Shown in pieces: positions 8,203 to 15,123 of a DNA stretch of 64,000 bases. Both the position numbers and the translations under genes were made by a program. The stretch's first letter is position 1, and the number at the start of each line of letters is the position of its first letter. The stretch lies in assembly GCF_046254905.1 (NCBI RefSeq), contig NZ_CP158016.1, positions 2,914,001-2,978,000 on the forward strand, read 5' to 3'. The notes under the pieces are model-generated. The model was given only the letters and a program-made list of their open reading frames with translations, made no database searches and was not told the DNA's origin. Source of the DNA: Pseudaeromonas aegiceratis (lineage in GTDB: Bacteria > Pseudomonadota > Gammaproteobacteria > Enterobacterales > Aeromonadaceae).

Positions 8203-8230
8203 AGGCGCCAAAATTGGGGTGTTGGCGTCT
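8203..8230. terminator. Bidirectional terminator between convergent genes
   Basis: A nine-pair stem (AGGCGCCAA with TTGGCGTCT, one G-U pair) and a ten-base loop sit between the end of the WYL regulator and the end of the convergent zinc-finger gene. There are A residues on the left flank and T residues on the right, so it could act for both strands. Confidence 0.7.
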
Positions 8231-8521
8231 TTACTTTTCGTTATCCAACGAACCAGCTTCGATTGCTTTGCCATGGATCTCACGGATAACCCCGTCAATA
8301 TCCTCAAAAGGAAAACCGTCCCACAACTGATCACCCAGGGCATAACCATCACACCCCTTACAGATATGATAATAGGGTTTCGATACGCTCAGTATTGAAT
8401 TGGGAATGCTGTGAATAGCAGGATTCAGCTCCATAAGCTGATGAAGCGTATCTTGCGTGATGACAACCATAGGCGCCTTGCACACCGGACACCGTTTACC
8501 CGGTTTTAATTTTCTTACCAT
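8231..8521 (-). CDS. Small zinc-finger protein of unknown function
   Basis: A 96-residue protein with two cysteine pairs, CPVC (residues 11-14) and CKGC (54-57), which should bind one zinc ion. The stretch between them is helical, and an acidic C-terminus follows. It lies 44 bases downstream of the phosphatase gene on the same strand and is probably the last gene of the 8231-11694 operon. I do not recognise the family. Confidence 0.6.
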   Translation of the reverse strand: MVRKLKPGKRCPVCKAPMVVITQDTLHQLMELNPAIHSIPNSILSVSKPYYHICKGCDGYALGDQLWDGFPFEDIDGVIREIHGKAIEAGSLDNEK

Positions 8522-8565
8522 ATGACATCTCTTCTTTAATAGATAAGGCTACACTCATTGATTTT

Positions 8566-9888
8566 TCACGATACTTGTGTTGCAAGCCAGGAATCTCGTG
8601 CCGCCATTAAATATACCGCTGCACGCCCACAACGTTCGGAGTCCGTTTCACCGCCAAAATAGGCTAACTCCAACCCTAATAGATAGCCACCGATCAACTG
8701 ACGTTCACTTCCACTAGCAAACACTAACTTGACTATATCACTGACATATCCATCGTATTCATCACGACATGCCTCGATACCAAACACGCCAGACGGATCC
8801 CAGTGCTGCCAGAGTATTTTTCGCACTTCGGTACAGAATAATTCAAGCTGCTCTGGTTTGTGATGTGGCCACTCAAGCGGTTCAACAATATTGGCCAACC
8901 ACTGGGACATTCCTGCCTCTGCCTCACGACTGAAATGTGGCTGATCTGACCAGAAAAAATGACATGCATCGGGGCAATGCGGTTTTTGATTGTCTGTAAA
9001 CCACAAATAGCTGACCAGCGGCTCATCTTCTGCTGCCGCGTTGTAGTCAACGCAAATCACTTTCTCACTCAATAATTCAGGCATCCCAGAAAGGGTATAA
9101 TGTCCCACGACAACAGGGAGTTCTTGCGCTAACGGACGAATCGCATCAGGTAACGGCACATCGGGAATAGCTGTTCGACTCGCACTTGGTACTTGGGCTA
9201 ATTCTCGATATGTACGAGCCGAATCTTGCCACCAGCTGACACGGATCTGCTGACGAAACTTACCTCTCTTGTCATGAAAACCAAAACCCTCGGGCAACCC
9301 GATCTCGGGTCCCTTTAGCAGGATCTCACAAAAATCGTGCAACTCATGTTGTGGATTAAATGCATCAGGCCAGAATTCAGCCTTGAGGCTATTATCCGAA
9401 TTAAGATATGGCCTGATCTGCGCTATGACAGTACGATCCCAACAGGCATGAATCGCCCTAACCTCCCCCAGATCGAGAAACAAGGGTAGTGTCATGAACC
9501 ACCGAGCCCAATCGGCGTGCGTGGCGCTATCCTCTTCAACCTCTTCCAAGAAAAGCTGATGCTGGTGTTTGTTGTCATTGCTGTGTTGTCGAAGTGGTTG
9601 CCCGGTTTGAGGATGTCGCAGCCACCACCCAATCGCATTGAACTCATGATTGCCCAACAGACAAATCGCCAAGTTGCGTTCGCACAGCGACCTAACCAGC
9701 GTCAGGGTGGCCAGTTGATCGACACCTTGCTGCGCAACGTTGTCAATCAAATCACCAACGAAGATCATCTTGCTGTCAGAGGCTGTAGACATTGGATCGT
9801 CAGGAATGAAATCGACTGCATCCATTAGCTCAGTCAATTTTTTAAACTGACCATGGACATCACCAACAAAAATAAAATTACTCGTCAT
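8566..9888 (-). CDS. PPP-family metallophosphoesterase
   Basis: A 440-residue calcineurin-like phosphoesterase. The metal-binding motifs are in the expected order: GDVHGQ (9-14), GDLID (45-49), GNHEF (79-83), then IHACWD near 143-148 and VVGHYTLSG in the second half. These are features of PPP phosphatases and bacterial PrpE/ApaH-like diadenosine-polyphosphate hydrolases. The protein is much longer than PrpE (~245 residues); about 150 C-terminal residues (from LSYL/YLWFTDNQ on) form an extra region without a recognised motif. Its start overlaps the stop of the upstream 150-residue gene (ATGA), so the two are translationally coupled. The substrate could be a protein, a dinucleotide or RNA ends. 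Confidence 0.8.
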   Translation of the reverse strand: MTSNFIFVGDVHGQFKKLTELMDAVDFIPDDPMSTASDSKMIFVGDLIDNVAQQGVDQLATLTLVRSLCERNLAICLLGNHEFNAIGWWLRHPQTGQPLRQHSNDNKHQHQLFLEEVEEDSATHADWARWFMTLPLFLDLGEVRAIHACWDRTVIAQIRPYLNSDNSLKAEFWPDAFNPQHELHDFCEILLKGPEIGLPEGFGFHDKRGKFRQQIRVSWWQDSARTYRELAQVPSASRTAIPDVPLPDAIRPLAQELPVVVGHYTLSGMPELLSEKVICVDYNAAAEDEPLVSYLWFTDNQKPHCPDACHFFWSDQPHFSREAEAGMSQWLANIVEPLEWPHHKPEQLELFCTEVRKILWQHWDPSGVFGIEACRDEYDGYVSDIVKLVFASGSERQLIGGYLLGLELAYFGGETDSERCGRAAVYLMAARDSWLATQVS

Positions 9889-10337
9889 CTCGTCACATTT
9901 CCGTTGTCAGCTGTTCTTGTTGTTCGCCAAACAAGCCCTACTTTTTTAAGACCACCTTTGCGAGGTGTAGGAGAGAACCTCTGTTGACCTAAGCATTCCG
10001 AGAATAAGCTCACCTCGACAGATATCGAATAATCTAAATCGTAGAACTCATCATATTGATCTATCTTGACTGCTTGCCCATGGGCAACATCCTGATAACA
10101 CAACATCTCACCGCCACCACCAAACGCATTATCATCAATGGTAACTGAGCTAATAGGACAGGCTCTAACCCACGTTAAAATTTCATTACTGCCATTGATG
10201 AGATACAGACTTCGGCCCATCTGATTATCAGGAAAGCAATCAAGCCAAATTGAGGCGGTTTCAGCGCCTTGATGCCGATGAGGCCTGCTGGCATCCAGTT
10301 GATTATCATCAAGCTGAATCATTATTTTTTCAATCAT
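9885..10337 (-). CDS. Unknown protein between hydrolase and phosphatase genes
   Basis: A 150-residue protein; the ATG at 10337 is preferred over the TTG at 10349. It overlaps the preceding ADP-ribosylglycohydrolase gene by eight bases and the following phosphatase gene by four. It is strand-rich (IWLDCFPDNQMGRSLYLINGS, VTIDDNAFGGGGEMLCYQ, YDLDYSISVEVSLF) with no membrane segment. No domain is recognised. The tight overlaps on both sides argue that it is real and works with its neighbours. Confidence 0.65.
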   Translation of the reverse strand: MIEKIMIQLDDNQLDASRPHRHQGAETASIWLDCFPDNQMGRSLYLINGSNEILTWVRACPISSVTIDDNAFGGGGEMLCYQDVAHGQAVKIDQYDEFYDLDYSISVEVSLFSECLGQQRFSPTPRKGGLKKVGLVWRTTRTADNGNVTR

Positions 10338-11694
10338 CACACTCACCAAGCGTCAAAGGAAAGTGACAACCTGAATGACCAATTATGCTTGCCATACGCA
10401 TCAAGATCACAGAGATACGGCCGCCAGTTAGTTCATCAGCGATGCCATCCACACCAGAATAACTGCTAAAACGTGCTGCTCGCACCAATGCCGTCAGCAA
10501 ATAACAACAATCCTCCAGTTCCCACTTTGTTGAGTTATTTACCCATTCGTGCTGTTCGGCAAGGGCCATCGCTCTGACAACCGGGTGTTCGAGGTAGTCG
10601 ACTTGGATGATCCCACAGGCATAAACAGCACTCAGCAATCGGGTTGCCTGCATTTCAGCATTCTGATCTGTTGCCGCTTGCATTTGGTCCAGTAAATTCC
10701 TGACATCCTCTTCTTGGGGTAAACGAGTTGCTGCAGGAAAAATCAGCTGCTGAGCCAAATCGACAATCCGCTCATGCCAAGCAAGCTTATTAACCCAACT
10801 AGAAGGGATCCCGTCAAGCCCATAATAGGCGCCGGCCAGCTGACCATAAATTGCGGCAATTGTATCGGCATCGCCCCCCAGATTAGCCGCAAGTAATGCC
10901 CCTTCTTCGAAGGTTTGACCATGCCAGAATGCCCATAATGCAGCTTCGAGAGAGTCAACCACATAACCACTACTGGCAATGTCATACCGTGATTTGTGGC
11001 GATAGCTGCCCTGCACAATATCCTTTATTTCAATTGGCAACGCCCCCAACCTGGCCGTCTCTTCTGCAGAAAACGAGATAATCGCGCTTTTATCCGTCTG
11101 CTGGCATGATGAATTGGTCAAACCAAGGGCGTGATCCATAAAAAGCGCCATCACTTTACAGGCACTAACCGCCAATGGATGTCGATGTGTTGTCATCGAA
11201 CTGAACGCCGACATCTCCAGCAAATGCACTATCGCTGAAGCAGTATCTCGCGTAGAAACATGTGTAGAGTAAAAAAGGACCAGCGGCGCAAGCCTCATCA
11301 GGCTACCGTTCCCTGCGCTGTAATGGTCTTGGCCACCTGGATAAGGTGATGAGCTGCCTTTAAATTCACGCAAAGCCTTACTAACGGTGCGTCCGATGTC
11401 AAAACAACGGCCATTCACCGAGTTTTCTCCTTCCTCGCGCCAACGGGAATACCGCTCAAGTTGATCAATGGGATTATGCTGCCGACAGCAAAGCAGACTA
11501 TCCGCCAAACACAGTGCCATGCTGGTATCATCCGTCCACTCGCCTGCTCTAAGCTGGAACGGCCCTCCGCCGATAATGTCCTGTAACGGCTCATACTGAT
11601 CACGCGGCATGAATTCCAGCGTGGTTCCTAATGCATCTCCAATGGCCAAGCCAGCGAATGCCCCCATCGCCTTATCATTGAGCGTTCTCGACAT
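10330..11694 (-). CDS. ADP-ribosylglycohydrolase family protein with C-terminal extension
   Basis: A 454-residue protein with a good CAGGAG site before the ATG. The N-terminal ~310 residues carry the DraG/ARH signature: GLAIGDALG (15-23), WTDDTSMA (53-60) and NLGGDADTIAAIYGQ (around 270). The acidic residues in these motifs bind the two metal ions that position ADP-ribose. The family removes ADP-ribose from proteins, nucleic acids or small molecules. About 130 extra C-terminal residues after the hydrolase fold (from NLLDQMQAATDQ) form a helical region without a known motif. It is the first gene of a four-gene operon (hydrolase, unknown, phosphatase, zinc finger). Confidence 0.85.
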   Translation of the reverse strand: MSRTLNDKAMGAFAGLAIGDALGTTLEFMPRDQYEPLQDIIGGGPFQLRAGEWTDDTSMALCLADSLLCCRQHNPIDQLERYSRWREEGENSVNGRCFDIGRTVSKALREFKGSSSPYPGGQDHYSAGNGSLMRLAPLVLFYSTHVSTRDTASAIVHLLEMSAFSSMTTHRHPLAVSACKVMALFMDHALGLTNSSCQQTDKSAIISFSAEETARLGALPIEIKDIVQGSYRHKSRYDIASSGYVVDSLEAALWAFWHGQTFEEGALLAANLGGDADTIAAIYGQLAGAYYGLDGIPSSWVNKLAWHERIVDLAQQLIFPAATRLPQEEDVRNLLDQMQAATDQNAEMQATRLLSAVYACGIIQVDYLEHPVVRAMALAEQHEWVNNSTKWELEDCCYLLTALVRAARFSSYSGVDGIADELTGGRISVILMRMASIIGHSGCHFPLTLGECDD

Positions 11695-11885
11695 AATTCT
11701 CCTGTATCACCATCGTTCACCAAGCTATCAACAGAAAAAGCTTAAACATGAGAGCACATTACGGGATTCGTCGCCCTACATGCCGTCGAGCAAAGAATAG
11801 GTATACTTAGAGGACACGTCGATACTGACTACATATACATGTCGCATTTTCACGCAGATATGCGATGGAAGTGGAGAACTAAAGA

Positions 11886-12078
11886 ATGAAGAAGAGTGAC
11901 ATGACCAGGGATCAAACCCTGCGCTTTAGCCTGCTGGGATAGTACGGCACAACGCCCCGGATCTCATGCAGATAAGCTACGATGGACAACATGAGTAGCG
12001 CTCCTGCTCTACCCCCTGGAGCTGGCCAACCAGCAGCAACTGATCGAGGCCGGGTGCGAGCTCAAATTGGCGCCATAA
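11886..12078 (+). pseudogene. Decayed second copy of the WYL regulator
   Basis: The first 18 codons (MKKSDMTRDQTLRFSLLG, then TAG at 11940) match the start of the intact regulator at 7308 (MEKSELTWDQTLRFRLLE). The sequence then jumps to its 3' end: MQISYDGQH around 11968-11994 corresponds to MQVSYDGQH, and after a stop and frameshift LIEAGCELKLAP (ending with TAA at 12076) corresponds to LIAQGCKFKLA. Roughly 630 bases are missing. The upstream 23-base element at 11837 is also shared. Divergence between the copies suggests a homologue acquired with the adjacent operon rather than a fresh duplication. Confidence 0.85.
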
Positions 12079-12153
12079 GAGTGTGAAGGCCTCACCACTG
12101 TGGGGCCGCTGTCCTTGATATGCTGAGCTGAAACCTAGTCATAAGGAACCTTT

Positions 12154-12378
12154 ATGCCGCTCCCCATGCCCCCCACTACACTGAGCTGCCCCAAGTGTGG
12201 CTGGCACAAAACTGTGGTCCCTAAGTCCGATGTGCTGATCGAAGGCCACACCTGGTTCACCGTCTGTCCCCAGTGTGGTCATGCCGAGCTGGAGCGCAAG
12301 GAGGCTAATGGGCTCAGCGGCCTGGTTGCCGAGGTGCAGCAACGATTCGAGATATGGCAGAAGAAACGGGGCCATTGA
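12154..12378 (+). CDS. Small zinc-ribbon protein
   Basis: A 74-residue protein with CPKC (12-15) and CPQC (38-41), the spacing of a zinc ribbon, followed by a helix (LSGLVAEVQQRFEIWQKK). AAGGAA lies ahead of the ATG. It stands between the regulator remnant and the integrase gene and converges on the latter. Its function is unknown. Confidence 0.6.
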   Translation: MPLPMPPTTLSCPKCGWHKTVVPKSDVLIEGHTWFTVCPQCGHAELERKEANGLSGLVAEVQQRFEIWQKKRGH

Positions 12379-12431
12379 ACCTCAAGCAGGATATCGCCTC
12401 TGGCCATAGATCGGGAAACGCGATCTGTCAA

Positions 12432-13649
12432 TCAACGAGTCAGCAATTGAATCACATTGCCCTCATTGGGCACAGCTGATGTGAGGATGTTCCCCCATAG
12501 CTCCAACGCCGCTCTCTGCTCTGGCAAACGGGTGGTGTGAACATAGTGGGCCATGACACCAGGCAGGGAATGCCCGAGGATCTGCTCCACGACATGCGGC
12601 GCTATCCCGGACTCATTCAGATGAGTTGCCAGGCTGCGCCTCAGGTCGTGCCAGGCCCAGGCTTCGGCATGGCCGAGACGCCTCCAAATGCTGCGCCCAG
12701 CTTGACTGACCGCCTCAGGACGTTTGAGTTCGCCGAGGAGATAGGGTGAGTCCTGCTGCTCGGCCGCTTCGACCAATGCCTCAATTAGCGGGCGAATGAA
12801 GTCGGGGATAGGACGGACAATCTTGGCTCCGCTCTTGGAGTGCTGGGATGGCACAGTCCAGACGCCAGCCTGCAGATCCCATTCGCTGGGCGCCGAAAGC
12901 CTGACCTCCTGAGTTCTGGCACCAAACGTCAGCAACAGTTTGGCCAAGTTGCCGTAATAACGATTGGTGCTGAGCTCATCCGTCCAACCCCAGACGGCAC
13001 GCAACTCCGCCAAACTCAGCACCCTGTCACGCTTGCTCTGCTTCTTACCGACATCCGCCACTGTGAGATCATCAAGCACATTGCTGATGGCATAGCGCCG
13101 GACACGACAGAACTTCAACGCCTGTTTGCAATTCTGAAAGCAATAGCCACTGGCAACAGGTGCAGACTTGGCATACTCATCAAACACCCCTAGCCAGTGC
13201 CGAGTCTCGCACTCGGCCAAAGGCAGGTCGCCAATCCGTGGGTAGACCCAGCGAACGAATTGCTGACGATGCTTCTCACTGTTGGCGCGCTTCTTTTCCG
13301 CGTGGTGGGTTAACCAGTACTCCAGAGCATCTTTCACGGTGACAGGTGTCAACCGCTCATCCTTGATGAGACGGCTCATCAGCGCAGGATCCTTGCCCTC
13401 CTCTAACCAAGCCCGACACTGAGCTGCTCGCTTCCTAGCCTCAGCCAGGGAGAGCCCTTCATCTTGTCCGGTGTAGGTGCCCAGGGCCAGATTCTTGGCC
13501 TTGCCGTGGATGCGATAGCGGTAGGTGAAGCTCACCTTCCCCGTGCTGCGCCAGAGAACAGAAAGACCATCCCGATCCGCAATTTTGCGTGGAACTTCGT
13601 CTTCGTGCCCACGCAGCATGCTCTTGAGTTTTTTGTCCGATAACGCCAT
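12432..13649 (-). CDS. P4-type tyrosine integrase
   Basis: A 405-residue site-specific recombinase that would move the island. MALSDKKLKSML at the N-terminus is the DUF4102 arm-binding domain typical of P4 integrases; the SAM-like core-binding domain is around 100-190. The catalytic set is visible: Arg in FGARTQEVRL, HDLRRSLATHL for the His-x-x-Arg, LGHSL for the second His, and the tyrosine in VMAHYVHT. The ATG at 13649 is chosen because it begins the usual integrase N-terminus; the frame stays open to an ATG at 13691, which would add VGSVVGSK encoded by a DNA repeat. The gene appears intact. Confidence 0.9.
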   Translation of the reverse strand: MALSDKKLKSMLRGHEDEVPRKIADRDGLSVLWRSTGKVSFTYRYRIHGKAKNLALGTYTGQDEGLSLAEARKRAAQCRAWLEEGKDPALMSRLIKDERLTPVTVKDALEYWLTHHAEKKRANSEKHRQQFVRWVYPRIGDLPLAECETRHWLGVFDEYAKSAPVASGYCFQNCKQALKFCRVRRYAISNVLDDLTVADVGKKQSKRDRVLSLAELRAVWGWTDELSTNRYYGNLAKLLLTFGARTQEVRLSAPSEWDLQAGVWTVPSQHSKSGAKIVRPIPDFIRPLIEALVEAAEQQDSPYLLGELKRPEAVSQAGRSIWRRLGHAEAWAWHDLRRSLATHLNESGIAPHVVEQILGHSLPGVMAHYVHTTRLPEQRAALELWGNILTSAVPNEGNVIQLLTR

Positions 13650-13652
13650 TTT

Positions 13653-13677
13653 TGAACCCACAACTGAACCCACACTT
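13653..13677. repeat. Integrase-proximal repeat, copy A
   Basis: TGAACCCACA occurs twice at a 12-base step (13653-13662 and 13665-13674) immediately upstream of the integrase start. A 25-base stretch from 13653 matches 13884-13908 at 19 positions. Such direct repeats beside an integrase gene are candidate arm-type binding sites or part of an attachment region. Confidence 0.45.
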
Positions 13678-13846
13678 TCGTTATATAGCATTGGATTGCG
13701 TAGGACAATGATGGACTCAGCAAAATTTTAAAACCTTTTAAATCATCATGTTGAAAGCAAAACCCGGACAGGTTTGGACTGATTTGGAATACCGGTAAGA
13801 TAGTACGGCATGAACTAAGACAACTTAGTTAAGCCGTTGAAAATAA

Positions 13847-13878
13847 AGGCGCCTTGCGAATAACGCAGGCGCCTTTTT
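13847..13878 (+). terminator. Strong hairpin with T-tail between integrase and apbE
   Basis: AGGCGCCTTGCG pairs with CGCAGGCGCCT around an AATAA loop with one bulged base, followed by TTTTT. It points rightward, but no gene on the + strand ends just before it. It may be the terminator of a gene interrupted or displaced by the island. Confidence 0.7.
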
Positions 13879-13883
13879 AGTTT

Positions 13884-13908
13884 TAAACCCACCATTGAAT
13901 CCGCAGTT
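13884..13908. repeat. Integrase-proximal repeat, copy B
   Basis: This is a diverged direct copy (19 of 25 positions) of the repeat at 13653-13677, about 230 bases away. The two copies bracket the region where the island end (attL/attR) would be expected. Confidence 0.4.
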
Positions 13909-13948
13909 TTAATGGCTACCAGGCAGTTCGTAACTCGGTCAGGCGGCG

Positions 13949-14047
13949 TTGTTAATGGAATGGGCGCTCCCTCTCAAATCGGCATCCGATATGCCAAAGT
14001 GGGACGATGAATCGTCACAGTGAGTCGCGCGACCATTCCATTAACAA
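13949..14047. repeat. 99-bp element with 15-bp perfect terminal inverted repeats and nested hairpins
   Basis: TTGTTAATGGAATGG at 13949-13963 is the exact reverse complement of 14033-14047. Inside are GGCAT/ATGCC (13981-13995), GACGAT/ATCGTC with a two-base loop (14003-14016) and the palindrome GTCGCGCGAC (14024-14033). No coding frame fits. The form suggests a MITE-like element or an extragenic palindrome. The stretch 13678-14059, with no gene, contains only this element, repeat B and the hairpin at 13847. Confidence 0.75.
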
Positions 14048-14059
14048 TGGCCAGCGCTA

Positions 14060-15043
14060 TCAACTCTCATAGGCCCACGCTTGCCAAGGTGATTTACCAT
14101 CACAAATAAAAATATGAGCCCCATCATCAATTAAGCCATCAGTAACATGAATTTGCCCGGATTTAGAAATCACTACAGCTTCAATATCAGTTTGTTGGTT
14201 TAAGTAAAAAATGGCATCATGAGTGCATGATAAAAATCCAGCTGTACTCCAAATTTCACCATCTATCGAATGTTTGGAAATGATCGTAATGCTGGCTATA
14301 TCCGTTGAAATTGGCATTCCCGTCTGAGTATCAAGTAGGTGATGATAACGTTGACCATTGACTTCGAAGAAACGTTCATTGATACCGGAAGTGACCATGG
14401 AACAGCCCTTAAGAGGAATAACGCGAACTACCGACCCACGTTCAGCCAAAGGATTTTGAATACCCACATTCCATGCTCGATTAGTGTTATTAGGTGAATG
14501 ACCAATGGTTAATACATTCCCCCCTAAGTTAATGAAACCATGTTCAACACCGGCGTTGACTAATTTCTTTTTTACTTCATCTGCAAAGTAACCTTTTGCT
14601 ATTGCCCCTAAATCAATCTCCATGTTTGGTTGAGCAAGGTAAACAGACTGATCATGTTCATTCAGGAAAATATTTTTTGGATCAACCAAAGGAAGTTTTG
14701 CTGATATTTCATCTCGCATAGGTACTTTGGCATTTTTAAAACCGATGCGCCACGTTTTGACCAGAGGACCAATGGCAATATTAAAGGGGTTCGCTGCATC
14801 CATGCTGATCTCTTTAGCTATTGTAATCAGCTGGAAAAGATCAGGCCGCACAACAATTGGTGCAACGCCCGCATTTTTATTCACGTACATTAATTCAGAA
14901 TCAGGCTGATTCACTGTAAATCGTCGGGCATATTGATAGAGTTGAATGTAGGCGTCCTTGATGAGCTGCTCACCATTTGGATGGTAAATCATTAAATCAA
15001 TAAATGTCCCCATCATTTGGAATCTGGTTTGATATTTTGTCAT
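14060..15043 (-). CDS. apbE: FAD:protein FMN transferase (ApbE family)
   Basis: A 327-residue protein. The ApbE fold is recognisable from MMGTFIDLMIY at the N-terminus, DAANPFNIAIGPLVKTWRIGF near 80-105, IDLGAIAKGYFADEV near 152-166 and GFINLGGNVLTIG near 178-190, with the Mg-binding region in the second half. ApbE transfers FMN from FAD onto a Thr in a D-x(2)-SGA(T/S) motif. It lacks a lipoprotein signal peptide, so it should work in the cytoplasm. The gene directly downstream of an FMN-binding reductase that carries such a motif is the obvious substrate pair. No clear ribosome site precedes the ATG. Confidence 0.9.
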   Translation of the reverse strand: MTKYQTRFQMMGTFIDLMIYHPNGEQLIKDAYIQLYQYARRFTVNQPDSELMYVNKNAGVAPIVVRPDLFQLITIAKEISMDAANPFNIAIGPLVKTWRIGFKNAKVPMRDEISAKLPLVDPKNIFLNEHDQSVYLAQPNMEIDLGAIAKGYFADEVKKKLVNAGVEHGFINLGGNVLTIGHSPNNTNRAWNVGIQNPLAERGSVVRVIPLKGCSMVTSGINERFFEVNGQRYHHLLDTQTGMPISTDIASITIISKHSIDGEIWSTAGFLSCTHDAIFYLNQQTDIEAVVISKSGQIHVTDGLIDDGAHIFICDGKSPWQAWAYES

Positions 15044-15074
15044 TTTAATATTTTGCGAATTAGCATGAAATTAA

Positions 15075-15105
15075 TAAATCAGAGGGAAGCATAGTCCCTC
15101 TGATT
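15075..15105 (-). terminator. Hairpin between the reductase gene and apbE
   Basis: A perfect 12-bp stem (AAATCAGAGGGA with its complement) and seven-base loop lie 19 bases past the reductase stop. Read on the minus strand, an A/T-rich tail follows. It may end or attenuate transcription before apbE, giving less ApbE than reductase. Confidence 0.65.
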
Positions 15106-15123
15106 TATGACAATTCACTGAAA

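Noticed and set aside
13160..13342. Short plus-strand frames opposite the integrase
   Set aside because: The integrase on the other strand is intact with its full catalytic set.
13949..14047. Inverted-repeat element read as an integron attC site
   Set aside because: The ends do not fit the RYYYAAC/GTTRRRY consensus and no integron integrase or cassette array is nearby.
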